Shown: positions 1 through 8,675, counted from the first letter of the stretch. The stretch is DNA of 34,636 nucleotides from an uncultured Collinsella sp. (GCA_902494585.1 CABUUD010000011.1:1-34636); one strand, 5' to 3'. The notes: generated by a model from the sequence alone, not told the origin. Program-made: numbers and translations.

Positions 1-731
1 TCGCCCAGACCCGCCGCGGCGACCCCGGCATTGATGCGCGCCCGCAGCTCGTCGCTCGGCACGGTATCGCTCGCGTCCCACAGCTCGGGATTGAGCGCGG
101 GCGCATGCGGGTCCACAGCGCAATGCGAGCTCGTGCGCTCGTCGCCGATGGGCATATATTCGATAAATCGCAGATGAATAGGGCGGTCGACGGTCAGCCG
201 TGCGAGGGCCGCCACATCCTGGTTGAGCCGGCGCACAACAACGCAGTTGACCTTAACGGGCTCAAAGCCCCAAGCCAGCGCCGCGTCGATGCCAGCTATA
301 GTCTGCTCGAGCCGACCCAGGCGCGTGATCTTTCCAAACAGCGAGGGATCGAGTGTGTCGAGCGAAATGTTGACGCGGTTAAGCCCCGCACCTTTGAGCT
401 GCGGCGCCAGCTTGGGCAGCAGGGCGCCGTTGGTGGTAAGCGAGATGTCCTCGATCTGCGGAATCGCGCGGATGTCACGAATGAGCGGGATGATACGGCG
501 GCTGACCAGCGGCTCGCCGCCCGTCAGGCGTACGCGGCGAATGCCCTCCCCCGCTACCAAGCGCACAAAGCGGGCGATTTCCTCGGCACTGAGTAGCTCG
601 TCGTGCGCGCGGGGCGCCACGCCGTCGGCCGGCATGCAGTAAATGCAGCGGAAATTGCACTTGTCGGTAACGGCAATGCGCAGGTAGTTGATATCGCGAC
701 CAAAACCGTCATGTTGCACGTGCCCGTCCAC
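1..731 (-). CDS. moaA: GTP 3',8-cyclase MoaA (C-terminus beyond window)
   Basis: Radical SAM enzyme that rearranges GTP in the first step of molybdenum cofactor synthesis. I translated the minus strand directly. From the GTG at 731 the protein carries the SAM iron-sulfur motif CNFRCIYC (C25, C29, C32), then TGGEP near residues 70-74, LTTNG, SLDTL and RFIEYMP, a MoaA-typical order. About 243 codons are present of roughly 320-330 usual for the family, so the C-terminal second cluster lies off the left edge. The GTG start is chosen because the frame is closed by a TGA ten codons upstream and a GGGGAGG ribosome site sits 5 bases before it. The orphan nuclease-fold gene at 965-2002 lies upstream on the same strand, separated by a palindrome. 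Confident assignment. Confidence 0.93.
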   Translation of the reverse strand, partial: MDGHVQHDGFGRDINYLRIAVTDKCNFRCIYCMPADGVAPRAHDELLSAEEIARFVRLVAGEGIRRVRLTGGEPLVSRRIIPLIRDIRAIPQIEDISLTTNGALLPKLAPQLKGAGLNRVNISLDTLDPSLFGKITRLGRLEQTIAGIDAALAWGFEPVKVNCVVVRRLNQDVAALARLTVDRPIHLRFIEYMPIGDERTSSHCAVDPHAPALNPELWDASDTVPSDELRARINAGVAAAGLG

Positions 732-863
732 GCAGCCCTCCCCTCACGCGGCGTTTTATTCTTCGGAAAACATAATACCCCACGAGAGAATCATGCCGAC
801 ACCCGTACGACAGGACAGGTCGCCTCGAACAAAACGGACCTTCCAAGCCCATCCTCAACACAG

Positions 864-924
864 ACCATCACAACATTCGATGCTTTTCCCGTTTTTGGCA
901 AAAAACGTCGAATGTTGTGATGGT
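864..924. repeat. Long palindrome, family B copy 1
   Basis: Inverted repeat with 17 perfect pairs, left arm ACCATCACAACATTCGA and its complement at the right end, and a loop containing TTTTGGCAAAAA. Almost the same element, arms and loop in the same orientation, recurs at 2104-2168 on the other side of the 965-2002 gene. It follows the stop of that gene and could act as a transcript end, but there is no clean T tract. Function unknown. Confidence 0.85.
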
Positions 925-964
925 TTGCCTGCCCACAGCACCCCGCAGAAGGACCAAAACGCCC

Positions 965-2002
965 CTAAAGGCCGCCGTCCCAGTGCCGAATCACGAATTC
1001 TCGTAGGTCGTTCTGACGTTTCTGGAACGCTTCGCTTCGGTCGCACTTAAGACCCATAGCGAGCGCGATGGCATTCATTGCCCGATGCAATTGCAGTTGA
1101 TGGGCAAACTGAGTCCCGGTGAGGACGATCATCCTAAAGCCCAGCGCGCTCAGCACGGCCATACGCTCCGCATCCGACGCGCTGCGCTGTTTATCAAGAT
1201 GGTCCGAGCCGTTGTATTCAATCCCCGTACCGCTCGCAGGTGCATATACGTCGATCTCGAAATACCCGGCCTTTGCAAGATACTTGAACTCGCCGGGAAC
1301 ATCGACCCGATGGTTGAGCTCGATCTTGGCGTATCCCAGCCCGCCCTGAGAACGCTTTGCTACGACCATGATTGCGGTGGCCGTCTCCATGGGCGACCGC
1401 GCGTCATCGTGCACGCGCTTGAGCACGGCGGCCGCGCGTACAGCCCCCTGACGAGATCGGTTCTCATTGCAATAGGCAATCAAGTCGGCAACGGTATACC
1501 TCTGCCCCATCTCGATATAATCGCCTGTCGACAGATGATTCAAATGGTATCGGGCGCAGATTTCGTAGCCATATTCCAGCTGCTCGGGCTCGCTCATCCA
1601 CGAACCCGCTTGAACAAAGCACATGGCCTCGTCAACCACTAGAAGGCCCTCTGCCACCTCGATAAGATGGCCTGGAGGTACCGGCGCCCCAAACACGTGG
1701 CACCTAAATCCAGCCGGCGTCGAGCGCTCAAAATCAAAGTTGACGAGCGTGTCGATATGATCGAGTTCTTCTCGTGGAATACCGAGCGAAACCAGATAGT
1801 CGGTAACGATCCCAACTGCCGTTGAAGCCCTCAGCCCCTTGGTATCGAGCCCCAATTTGGGCAGGTCCGCAGTCGGCTCCGCCTCGTTAGCAAGCGAGTC
1901 CTCATCGTATAGGCTGCTTGCTCGCGAGAGCGGCTCGGACGGGCGCGCCACGTTGTGGTACAGCCAGGCAGTCTTATGGGACAGGACGATCGGCAGGTCC
2001 AT
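965..2002 (-). CDS. Orphan protein with Vsr/DUF559-like nuclease fold
   Basis: 345-residue protein, no signal peptide or membrane segment. The last third resembles the DUF559/very-short-patch-repair endonuclease-like fold common in actinobacteria: an acidic residue in SPMET (E206), then EIDVY (D251) and GIEYNG (E262) with H268 six residues on, followed by a GFRMIVLT strand. The first 200 residues are of unknown type; a comparable arrangement (regulatory N-terminus, Vsr-like C-terminus) is common in actinobacterial orphans. The ATG at 2002 has GGAGG four bases upstream. The gene stands alone and is bracketed by two nearly identical palindromes (864-924, 2104-2168), suggesting it can be gained or lost as a unit. 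Whether it cuts DNA cannot be told from sequence; alternatives are a toxin-antitoxin-like or purely binding role. Confidence 0.6.
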   Translation of the reverse strand: MDLPIVLSHKTAWLYHNVARPSEPLSRASSLYDEDSLANEAEPTADLPKLGLDTKGLRASTAVGIVTDYLVSLGIPREELDHIDTLVNFDFERSTPAGFRCHVFGAPVPPGHLIEVAEGLLVVDEAMCFVQAGSWMSEPEQLEYGYEICARYHLNHLSTGDYIEMGQRYTVADLIAYCNENRSRQGAVRAAAVLKRVHDDARSPMETATAIMVVAKRSQGGLGYAKIELNHRVDVPGEFKYLAKAGYFEIDVYAPASGTGIEYNGSDHLDKQRSASDAERMAVLSALGFRMIVLTGTQFAHQLQLHRAMNAIALAMGLKCDRSEAFQKRQNDLREFVIRHWDGGL

Positions 2003-2103
2003 GAGCCCTCCAATGGAGTCGGATAACCAACCTTATTCCCCTGCCCACGGGTCCGCACACCTTCGCGCGCAAGAAAGCGATTCCACCCGATCGAGTGGTA
2101 GAA

Positions 2104-2168
2104 AAACCATCACAACATTCGATGCTTTTCCCGATTTTGGCAAAAAACATCGAATGTTGTGATGGTTT
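2104..2168. repeat. Long palindrome, family B copy 2
   Basis: Perfect 21-pair inverted repeat with the ACCATCACAACATTCGA arm, the same loop and the same orientation as the copy at 864-924. It lies upstream of the minus-strand gene 965-2002 and upstream of the plus-strand MATE gene. The rest of the gene-free stretch 2003-2354 holds only the MATE promoter region. Confidence 0.85.
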
Positions 2169-2283
2169 GAGGCGAGGGGCACGGAGAGGTCAAAGCATCA
2201 TGCTCGAACGGGTTAATCCAACTCTTTTAAACCATGGGAAATGAATACAGGCTCACTTTTTCGCCCGGCACCCAACATAAACC

Positions 2284-2304
2284 TTGACTCTACAATCGTT
2301 GTAG
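2284..2304 (+). promoter_or_regulatory. Possible MATE promoter/operator
   Basis: TTGACT (2284-2289) is followed directly by the perfect inverted repeat CTACAATCGTTGTAG (2290-2304), about 50 bases before the MATE start at 2355. The arm TACAA..TTGTA recalls BlaI/CopY or TetR-type operators. A well-spaced -10 is not obvious (TACACT at 2314 would need a 24-base spacer), so the promoter part is weak; the palindrome itself is clear. No regulator gene is adjacent. Confidence 0.4.
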
Positions 2305-2354
2305 GATTTTCACTACACTGGTACGTAAACAAACCCAGCCAGAAAGCCCCGCCC

Positions 2355-3701
2355 ATGGAACACGACCTCACACGCGGCAATGTCCTCAAGACCATCGCGG
2401 TCTTTGCCCTGCCTTATATGCTCTCGTACTTTTTGCAGATGCTCTACGGCATGGCCGATCTGTACATGATGGGGCAGTTCAGCGGCGCCGCCGGCATCAC
2501 CGCCGTGGGCAATGGCGCGCAGACGCTCTATATCATTACCGTGACGCTTGTGGGCCTGGCCATGGGAACGACGGTTATTGTCGGCCACGCCGTGGGCTCG
2601 CGTCGCTTCGACCGTGCCGAGACCGCCATCGGCAACACCATCACGCTCTTTATGGGTGTCTCGGTGGTGCTGGCCGTTGTCCTGCTTGCGCTGTGCCCGC
2701 AGGTTGTGGCGCTCATTGGCACGCCGGCCGAGGCGATCGAAGGAACCGCCGCCTACCTGCGTATCTGCTTTGTCGGCATTCCGTTTATCGCCGCGTACAA
2801 CATTCTTTCGGCCATCTTTCGCGGGCTGGGCGATTCGCGCTCGCCCATGTACGTGATTGGCGTGGCATGCATCATCAACATCGCGCTCGACTTTCTGTTT
2901 ATCGGACACATGGGGCTCGGCCCCGTGGGTGCGGCGCTCGGCACGGTAACCGCCCAGACGGCCAGCGTTGTCCTCGCGCTCGTGTGGCTCAAGAGCCGCC
3001 GCACGAACATCCACGTTAAGCGCAGCGACCTGCGCCCCCAGCCCGAGGTGCTCGGCAGCATTCTTAAGATCGGCGTGCCCGTGGCCGTGCAGGACGGCTG
3101 TATCCAGGTGGCGTTTATGTTTATCACCGTCATCGCCAACCACCGAGGGCTCGTCGACGCCGCCGCCGTGGGCCTGGTCGAGAAGATGATCAGCTTTTTG
3201 TTCATTGTGCCGAGCTCCATGGGCGCCACCGTCAGCGCGCTCACGGCGCAAAATGCCGGCGCGGGCAAGGGCGATCGCGCGCGTCAGGTGCTCAAGGACG
3301 CCATGACGATCTCGGTGGTGTACGGCTGCCTGATCACGGCGCTGATGTGGCTGGTGGCGCCGGCGTTTATCGGCTTTTTTGCCAAGGACGCCGCGGTGGT
3401 CGCCGCCGGTACCGGCTATATGCACAGTTATATTTTCGATGCAATCTTTGCCGGCATCCACATTTGCTTTAGCGGCTTTTTCGCTGCATACGGCAAGAGC
3501 TACATCGGCTTTGCGCACAACGTGCTGGCCGTGGCGCTCATTCGCGTGCCCGGTGCATGGCTGCTGTCGAACGCCTATTCCGACACGCTCTTTCCCATGG
3601 GCATCGCGTCGCCGTGCGGGTCGATTTTGTCGGCAGTCATTTGCGTTGTCGCGTTTACCGTACTCAACCGGCGCGGGGCTTTTGACAAGTTGGTAGCGTA
3701 G
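2355..3701 (+). CDS. MATE family multidrug/toxin exporter
   Basis: 448-residue integral membrane protein with about twelve hydrophobic segments in two six-helix halves. It is expected to export drugs or metabolites from the cytoplasm using a sodium or proton gradient. The start MEHDLTRGNVLKTIAVFALP and motifs such as GMADLYMMGQF and FRGLGDSRSPM are typical of MATE proteins. I chose the ATG at 2355 because it begins the family's usual N-terminus; the frame stays open back to 2241, but that extra 38-residue part runs through the likely operator. It is monocistronic: ligA lies convergent downstream. The palindrome at 2290-2304 suggests control by an unlinked repressor. The substrate cannot be predicted. 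Confidence 0.9.
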   Translation: MEHDLTRGNVLKTIAVFALPYMLSYFLQMLYGMADLYMMGQFSGAAGITAVGNGAQTLYIITVTLVGLAMGTTVIVGHAVGSRRFDRAETAIGNTITLFMGVSVVLAVVLLALCPQVVALIGTPAEAIEGTAAYLRICFVGIPFIAAYNILSAIFRGLGDSRSPMYVIGVACIINIALDFLFIGHMGLGPVGAALGTVTAQTASVVLALVWLKSRRTNIHVKRSDLRPQPEVLGSILKIGVPVAVQDGCIQVAFMFITVIANHRGLVDAAAVGLVEKMISFLFIVPSSMGATVSALTAQNAGAGKGDRARQVLKDAMTISVVYGCLITALMWLVAPAFIGFFAKDAAVVAAGTGYMHSYIFDAIFAGIHICFSGFFAAYGKSYIGFAHNVLAVALIRVPGAWLLSNAYSDTLFPMGIASPCGSILSAVICVVAFTVLNRRGAFDKLVA

Positions 3702-3799
3702 CGGGACAACGCGAGATCGCCCTCATCGACGACATCATCAGCGACGACCCCACAACCTACGTGACGCAGATCACAGTGCCCGTTGCCCCGTCCAAATAA
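3702..3799 (+). pseudogene. Coding-like remnant without a start
   Basis: Immediately after the MATE stop, in another frame, about 31 codons read GQREIALIDDIISDDP, then TTYVTQITVPVAPSK and TAA. The composition (acidic helix, then a beta-like tail) looks like the C-terminal end of a soluble protein, but there is no start codon or ribosome site and the frame is closed by TGA inside the MATE gene. It may be the stump of a deleted gene or chance. I do not recognise the family. Confidence 0.3.
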
Positions 3800-3802
3800 G
3801 AT

Positions 3803-3839
3803 CCGCCCGGAAGGCAGTTCAATCATGCTTTCCGGGCGG
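3803..3839. terminator. Bidirectional terminator, MATE / ligA
   Basis: Stem CCGCCCGGAA with its complement at 3830-3839, closing on an inner GCA/TGC. T-rich sequence follows on both strands (TTCTTCAATTT on plus, ATCTTATTT on minus). It lies between convergent genes and can serve both. Confidence 0.8.
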
Positions 3840-3863
3840 TTCTTCAATTTGACTATTGATGCC

Positions 3864-6092
3864 TTAAGCCTGGGGCACCTCACCGGTAGCCAAGATCTGC
3901 TCGAGTGCGTCCTCGTCCAGCACGGGCACACCCAGCTGCTCGGCTTTGGTGAGCTTGGAGCCCGCTTTGGGGCCGGCGACCAGATAGCTTGTCTTCTTTG
4001 ACACGCTGCCCGAAACCTTGGCGCCGAGCACCTTGAGCGCCGCACCCGCCTCGTCGCGGGTGCGGTTGACGAGCGTGCCGGTGAGCACGAAGGTCAGACC
4101 CGCAAGCGGCTGTGCGTCAGCAAGCTCACCCGCCACGCCAGCGTTGGCTGCGGCCTGCGCATGAGCGGCGCCTAGGTCAACCTCGAGCGGCAGGCCCGCC
4201 TGGCGCAGGCGCTCCAGCACGGCAAGGTTCTCGGGCACGGCCAGGAACTGCTTGACGCTCGCCGCAATCTTGGGACCGATGCCCTCGCACTCGGCAATAT
4301 CCTCTTCGCTCGCCAAGATGAGCTTGTCAATCGACAGGAATCGCTCGGCGATGACCTCGCCCACGCTCTTGCCCACGTGGCGGATGCCCAGGGCAAACAG
4401 CACGCGACCGAGCGGCTGGCTCTTGGACTTGTTGAGCTCGGCGATGATTTTCTCGGCCGTCTTGAGGCCTACCGGAATGGGGTCGCCCTTCTTGACGCCC
4501 TTTTTGCTGTTGGAGCTGGCATAGGTGCGGCCCGTGTCCAGGCCGGCGATATCGTCCACCGTAAGCTGGTAGAAGTCCGCGACATCATGGATCAGGCCGG
4601 CGGCGATCATCTTGTCGACGATCTCATCGCCCAGGCCGTCGACGTCCATGCAGCCGCGGCTCACCCAGTGGAGCAGGCGCTCCTTGAGCTGTGCGGGGCA
4701 ATCGATGGAGACGCAGCGGTAGGCAACCTCGCCATCCTCGTGAACCACGGGGCTGCCGCACACGGGGCAGGCCTCGGGCATGTGCCAGTCAACCGAATCG
4801 GCCGGGCGCTTATCGAGCACCGGGCCCACGACCTCGGGGATCACGTCACCCGCCTTGTGCACGATGATGGTGTCGCCCTCGCGCACGTTTTTGCGGCGGA
4901 TCTCGTCGATGTTGTGCAGCGTGGCGCGCGCGATGGTGGAGCCGGCGACCGTCACCGGGTCGAACTCGGCGACCGGCGTGAGCACACCGGTGCGGCCCAC
5001 CTGAATGCGAATCTCGCGCAGGACGGTCTGCTTTTCCTCGGGCGGGAACTTAAAGGCGATGGCCCAGCGCGGTGCGCGGGCAGTAAAGCCCAGGTCAAGC
5101 TGCTGCTGAAAGCTGTCGACCTTTACGACCACGCCGTCGATGTCGTAGTTCAGGTCGCCGCGATGCTCGAGCGCCTGAGCGCAGAACTCGTGAACTTCGG
5201 CCGGCGTGGCGCAACGGGCCACGTTGGGGTTGACGCTAAAGCCGGCGCTACGCAGCCAGTCGAGGAACTCGCGCTGGCTGTGGACGTGCAGCGGGTCGGT
5301 ATCGGCAATGGCGTAGATAAAGGTGGCCAGGTCGCGGCGCGCCGTGACCTTGGGATCCTTTTGGCGCAGGCTGCCGGCGGCGGCGTTGCGCGGGTTGGCA
5401 AAGGGGTCGCGGCCCTCGGCATCGGCCTCTTCATTCAGGCGTACAAAGCTGCCCTTGGGCATGTAGACCTCGCCGCGTACCTCGATGGTACGCTCGCGGT
5501 CGGCGCCCATGTGGGCGAGCGCCGGCTCGGACAGGTGCATGGGCACATCCTTGATGGTGCGCACGTTGAGCGACACGTCCTCGCCCGTGGTGCCATCGCC
5601 GCGCGTGGCCGCGCGCACGAAGGTGCCGTTTTGGTAGGTAAGTGCCACGCCCAGACCGTCAATCTTAAGCTCGCAGGTATAGGTGACGCTACCAGCACCG
5701 AGCGCATCCTCGGCGCGCTGGAGCCACGCGTCAAGTTCGTCCAGATCCATGGCATCGTCCATGGAATACATGCGCGCCATGTGCGTGACCGGCGTAAACT
5801 GCTCGCTCACGTAGCCGCCCACGCGTTGGGTGTAGCTGTCGGGCGTCACCAAATCGGGGTAGGTCGCCTCGATTTCCTGCAGCTCAACGAGCATTTTGTC
5901 GAAGGCGGCGTCCGTGATCTCGGGCGCATCGAGCATGTAGTAGCGATAGGCGTGGTAATCGAGCTCGTGGCGCAGCTCGGCCGCGCGCACTGCCGCCTGG
6001 GCACGGGCATCGGCCGGTGCGGCGGTATCCGCGCTCGCGGGCGTTTCGGTATCGATGTCCACGCCGTCACCAAACAGGCTCGATTGCTCCAT
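3864..6092 (-). CDS. ligA: NAD-dependent DNA ligase LigA
   Basis: Essential ligase that seals nicks in replication and repair using NAD+. The 742-residue protein has all domains in order: the NAD-binding Ia region (YHAYRYYMLD near 47-55), adenylation domain with the catalytic lysine in CELKIDG (K143), OB fold, four-cysteine zinc finger (CPVCG and CVSIDCPAQ), helix-hairpin-helix repeats (ECEGIGPKIAASV), and a C-terminal BRCT domain (LAGLTFVLTGTL). The length is slightly above the usual 670 because of an Ala/Pro/Asp-rich N-terminal extension and loops. The ATG at 6092 has AAGGAG eight bases upstream. It ends at the shared terminator 3803-3839. The long open frame on the opposite strand is a codon-bias shadow. 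Confidence 0.98.
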   Translation of the reverse strand: MEQSSLFGDGVDIDTETPASADTAAPADARAQAAVRAAELRHELDYHAYRYYMLDAPEITDAAFDKMLVELQEIEATYPDLVTPDSYTQRVGGYVSEQFTPVTHMARMYSMDDAMDLDELDAWLQRAEDALGAGSVTYTCELKIDGLGVALTYQNGTFVRAATRGDGTTGEDVSLNVRTIKDVPMHLSEPALAHMGADRERTIEVRGEVYMPKGSFVRLNEEADAEGRDPFANPRNAAAGSLRQKDPKVTARRDLATFIYAIADTDPLHVHSQREFLDWLRSAGFSVNPNVARCATPAEVHEFCAQALEHRGDLNYDIDGVVVKVDSFQQQLDLGFTARAPRWAIAFKFPPEEKQTVLREIRIQVGRTGVLTPVAEFDPVTVAGSTIARATLHNIDEIRRKNVREGDTIIVHKAGDVIPEVVGPVLDKRPADSVDWHMPEACPVCGSPVVHEDGEVAYRCVSIDCPAQLKERLLHWVSRGCMDVDGLGDEIVDKMIAAGLIHDVADFYQLTVDDIAGLDTGRTYASSNSKKGVKKGDPIPVGLKTAEKIIAELNKSKSQPLGRVLFALGIRHVGKSVGEVIAERFLSIDKLILASEEDIAECEGIGPKIAASVKQFLAVPENLAVLERLRQAGLPLEVDLGAAHAQAAANAGVAGELADAQPLAGLTFVLTGTLVNRTRDEAGAALKVLGAKVSGSVSKKTSYLVAGPKAGSKLTKAEQLGVPVLDEDALEQILATGEVPQA

Positions 6093-6239
6093 AGCGGCAC
6101 TCCTTCGCTCGATTTCAAACGGATACTAGAGTACCACCGGTCGCAACGGGGCCGAATAGCCCTTTCGAACCGCACCGAATCGGCAGCCACCAGACCGGGG
6201 CGGATCGCGCGATCCAACCATGCTCTTATCAACTCTAAA

Positions 6240-6270
6240 TGATCCGTTTTCCTCCGTCCCCAACGGATCA
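6240..6270. repeat. Inverted repeat upstream of ligA
   Basis: TGATCCGTT and AACGGATCA form a perfect 9-pair stem around a 12-base loop CCTCCGTCCCC. It directly follows (on the minus strand) the htrA terminator and could be a second, weaker transcript end or a repeat. Confidence 0.5.
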
Positions 6271-6278
6271 ATAAGAAA

Positions 6279-6314
6279 AGAGGGGCTGTCCCGCGTTGAT
6301 GGGACAGCCCCTCT
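6279..6314 (-). terminator. htrA terminator
   Basis: Perfect 14-pair stem (AGAGGGGCTGTCCC / complement) with an 8-base loop. On the minus strand it is followed by TTTTCTTATT, a good intrinsic terminator 27 bases after the htrA stop. Confidence 0.9.
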
Positions 6315-6340
6315 GGCATCGGTATGTGCGATACGGCTCG

Positions 6341-7804
6341 TTAGAAACCCTGACCGTAGCCCTGACCCTGGCCCTGCTGGCCTAGCAGCTCCTCCAGGTA
6401 CTGGCGCAGCTGCTCGTCGGTAATACCGCCGTTGCCGGTGTCGGTCGAACTGTCGTCCTGCTGCTGGTTCTGCAGCTCCTCATCGGAGCCCAGCTCGACG
6501 GTGACCTTCTTCTCTTCCTTGCCGCGCATGAGCGTGATCTCGACCTTCTCGCCCACCTCGTGGCTGCGCAGTGCGATGATCAGGCCATCGGCGCTCGTGA
6601 TCTCGTCGTCGCCCAGTTTGGTGATGACGTCGCCCTCCTGAATTCCGGCCTTGGCAGCAGGACCGTCCTCGACGACGCTCGCCACATACGCGCCGCTATC
6701 GGTGCTCAGCTTGTTGGTGCGGGCGTTGAGCGCGTTGACGCTCGAAAGCGTGGCGCCCATGTACGGATGCACCGGCGTCTTGCCGTCGATGATCTGGTCG
6801 GCAATGTTCTTGGCGTAGTTAACGGGAATAGCAAAGCCCACGCCCGAGCTGGAGCCCGAGTAGCTCTCGATGAGCGAATTAATGCCCACGAGCTCACCAT
6901 TGTCGTTGACGAGCGCGCCGCCGGAATTGCCCGGGTTGATGGCGGCATCGGTCTGGATCATGTTTGCATAGATGGTGTTGCCGCTGGTAGAGCTCATGGC
7001 CGTGGAGCGATAGAGCGCCGAGACGATGCCCGTAGAGACAGACTGCTCGTTGCCAAACGGCGAGCCGATCGCCATGACCCACTCGCCCACGTTAAGCTTG
7101 GAGGAATCACCGATCTCGATCGGCGTGAGCTTGGAGGCGTCGGCATCCTTGAGCTTGATGACGGCCAGGTCGCTCGAGGCGTCGTTGCCCACGAACTCGG
7201 CCTCGTAGGTGGTGCCGTCGTCCATGGTAACCACGTACTGGTCATAGCCATCGACCACATGGTTGTTGGTGAGGATGTGGCCCTCGGTATCGAGTACAAC
7301 GCCCGAGCCGACGCTGCCCGAGCCATCCGACTCGTCGGCAGACTGCGAAAGCGAGCCATTCTGGCTACCGCTCGAAGTAGCGGTGATGGAAACGACGGAG
7401 GGCAGGGCCTTGGCAGAAACGGCCTCGGCCAGCGTGGTGTCCTCGGAGTCGATCGTGATCTTTTGCGTCGATGAACCCGAAGCACCCGCCGTCACGGCAT
7501 TCTTTCCGCCGCCAATGTTGAGCGTGCCACTCATAATGAGCGCAATGACCAGCAGGGCGCCGCATGCACAGCCGGCGAGTGCCGTAATAAAGATCGGCAG
7601 CTTTTTGGTCTTGGTCTTGACCACTGTGTGCTTGTTTACAACCTGCTGGCTGCCCAGCGGCTTTCCGGTCTGCGTGTCGTAGGCCTGCACGTAAGGAATG
7701 TTGTTGCCATCGGCAGGCGTCGACTCTACCTGCACACGCGGCTGCTGTTGGGTCTCGCCGGCGTTGCCCGCATCCTGGGGACGCTGGGAATCGTACTCGC
7801 TCAT
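6341..7804 (-). CDS. HtrA/DegP-type serine protease with PDZ domain
   Basis: Envelope quality-control protease. The 487-residue protein has a disordered Gln-rich cytoplasmic N-terminus (1-67), one membrane anchor (about 69-93), and an extracytoplasmic trypsin-like domain with the triad H182 (TNNHVV), D212 (SSDLAVIKL) and S294 (GNSGGAL). One PDZ domain follows at about 365-455 (GDVITKLGDDEITS), then a low-complexity tail rich in Gln and Gly ending GYGQGF. Start choice: the ATG at 7804 has AAAGGA nine bases before it; the frame is open to 7843, but that part crosses the hairpin 7834-7857. It is the last gene in a same-strand series after glnA-like and glnR-like, but hairpins in between suggest its own promoter. 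Membrane-anchored HtrA of this layout is standard in actinobacteria. Confidence 0.93.
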   Translation of the reverse strand: MSEYDSQRPQDAGNAGETQQQPRVQVESTPADGNNIPYVQAYDTQTGKPLGSQQVVNKHTVVKTKTKKLPIFITALAGCACGALLVIALIMSGTLNIGGGKNAVTAGASGSSTQKITIDSEDTTLAEAVSAKALPSVVSITATSSGSQNGSLSQSADESDGSGSVGSGVVLDTEGHILTNNHVVDGYDQYVVTMDDGTTYEAEFVGNDASSDLAVIKLKDADASKLTPIEIGDSSKLNVGEWVMAIGSPFGNEQSVSTGIVSALYRSTAMSSTSGNTIYANMIQTDAAINPGNSGGALVNDNGELVGINSLIESYSGSSSGVGFAIPVNYAKNIADQIIDGKTPVHPYMGATLSSVNALNARTNKLSTDSGAYVASVVEDGPAAKAGIQEGDVITKLGDDEITSADGLIIALRSHEVGEKVEITLMRGKEEKKVTVELGSDEELQNQQQDDSSTDTGNGGITDEQLRQYLEELLGQQGQGQGYGQGF

Positions 7805-7833
7805 AGCTGCGATCCTTTCGTCAAATAACCAAA

Positions 7834-7857
7834 GGCCCGCCAAACGTGTGGCGGGCC
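7834..7857 (-). terminator. Hairpin before htrA
   Basis: GGCCCGCCA / TGGCGGGCC forms a perfect 9-pair stem with a short loop. On the minus strand it is followed by TTTGGTTATTT. It sits between the regulator gene and htrA, so it may end the upstream transcript or be an htrA leader hairpin. Confidence 0.6.
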
Positions 7858-7975
7858 ATCATTGTTCACGTTGAGTTGTACCCCAATATGCGGGCGCAAG
7901 TGTATGAGAACGCAATCTTTTAGGAAGGCTTAAGTTCTGTTGCAGATTCGAGAGAAACCCGCACCTGCATCAAAA

Positions 7976-8008
7976 CCACCACAAAGGTGCCTGTCCCCTT
8001 TGTGGCGG
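7976..8008. repeat. Hairpin after the glnR-like gene
   Basis: CCACAAAGG (7979-7987) pairs with CCTTTGTGG (7997-8005) and pairing extends outward with wobbles. It starts five bases past the stop of the regulator gene. The inner GGTGCCTGTCCCC resembles a hairpin at 28420-28448 (TGGTGC..GGGGACAG), suggesting a short dispersed repeat. Confidence 0.55.
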
Positions 8009-8012
8009 AAAT

Positions 8013-8675
8013 CTAGTCCTTAAACAGATAGCCCACACCGCGGACGGTGGTGATGTGCGCCGCGATCTGCGGGCCCACCTTGGAGCGGATGCGTCGGATG
8101 TGCACATCGACGGTGCGCGTGCCGCCGCAGTACTCAAAGCCCCACACGCGGTGCAGCAACACTTCGCGGCTATAGGCACGGTTGGGGTGCGTCGCCAAAA
8201 AGCTCAACAGCGAGTACTCCATCAGCGTCAGGTCGATGGGCTCGTTATCTAGTGTCACCTGGTAGGTGGCCAGATTGATCTCGAGGTTATCGATGTTGAG
8301 CACATCGTCGGCGGTGACGGTCTCCTCCTCGCCCATCAGGCGCTGCGCACGAGCCTTAAGCTCGTTGGGCGTCGCCGTGGGGCATACAAAGTCGGCATGC
8401 GCGTGATTCGGCAGGCGCAGGGTGCCAAGGGCCTCGTCGTCGACGATCACCAGCATGGGAACGCCGCCGCGATCGTCAAGCCACTTGGCAATCTGATCGA
8501 TGCGGTCGCTGCGGATGCCATCGGAATCGAGGATCAGCAGGTCAAAGTCGTGCGCCGCGGTCGGCGAATCGGGAGTTGCCAGGCTCACCTCGACACCCAG
8601 GGTGGTCGTCAAGCTGCGGGCAAACTCGTGGAAGCGCGTCGTGCGCGCCATGAACAGGGCACTCTTTTCGGACAT
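8013..8675 (-). CDS. GlnR-like OmpR-family transcription regulator
   Basis: 220-residue cytoplasmic DNA-binding protein. The C-terminal winged helix (about 120-218) is a textbook OmpR/PhoB domain and closely resembles actinobacterial GlnR around WGFEYCGGTRTVDVHIRRIR and ITTVRGVGYLF. The N-terminal receiver is atypical: an Asp sits at the phosphoacceptor position (LILDSDG, D50), but the usual acidic pair and the conserved KPF lysine are missing, as in phosphorylation-independent orphan regulators such as GlnR. There is no histidine kinase gene nearby. It starts 50 bases after the glutamine synthetase-like gene and is probably cotranscribed; the ATG at 8675 is preceded by GGAGG. A nitrogen-control role is inferred from domain similarity and neighbourhood, not proven. 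Confidence 0.75.
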   Translation of the reverse strand: MSEKSALFMARTTRFHEFARSLTTTLGVEVSLATPDSPTAAHDFDLLILDSDGIRSDRIDQIAKWLDDRGGVPMLVIVDDEALGTLRLPNHAHADFVCPTATPNELKARAQRLMGEEETVTADDVLNIDNLEINLATYQVTLDNEPIDLTLMEYSLLSFLATHPNRAYSREVLLHRVWGFEYCGGTRTVDVHIRRIRSKVGPQIAAHITTVRGVGYLFKD

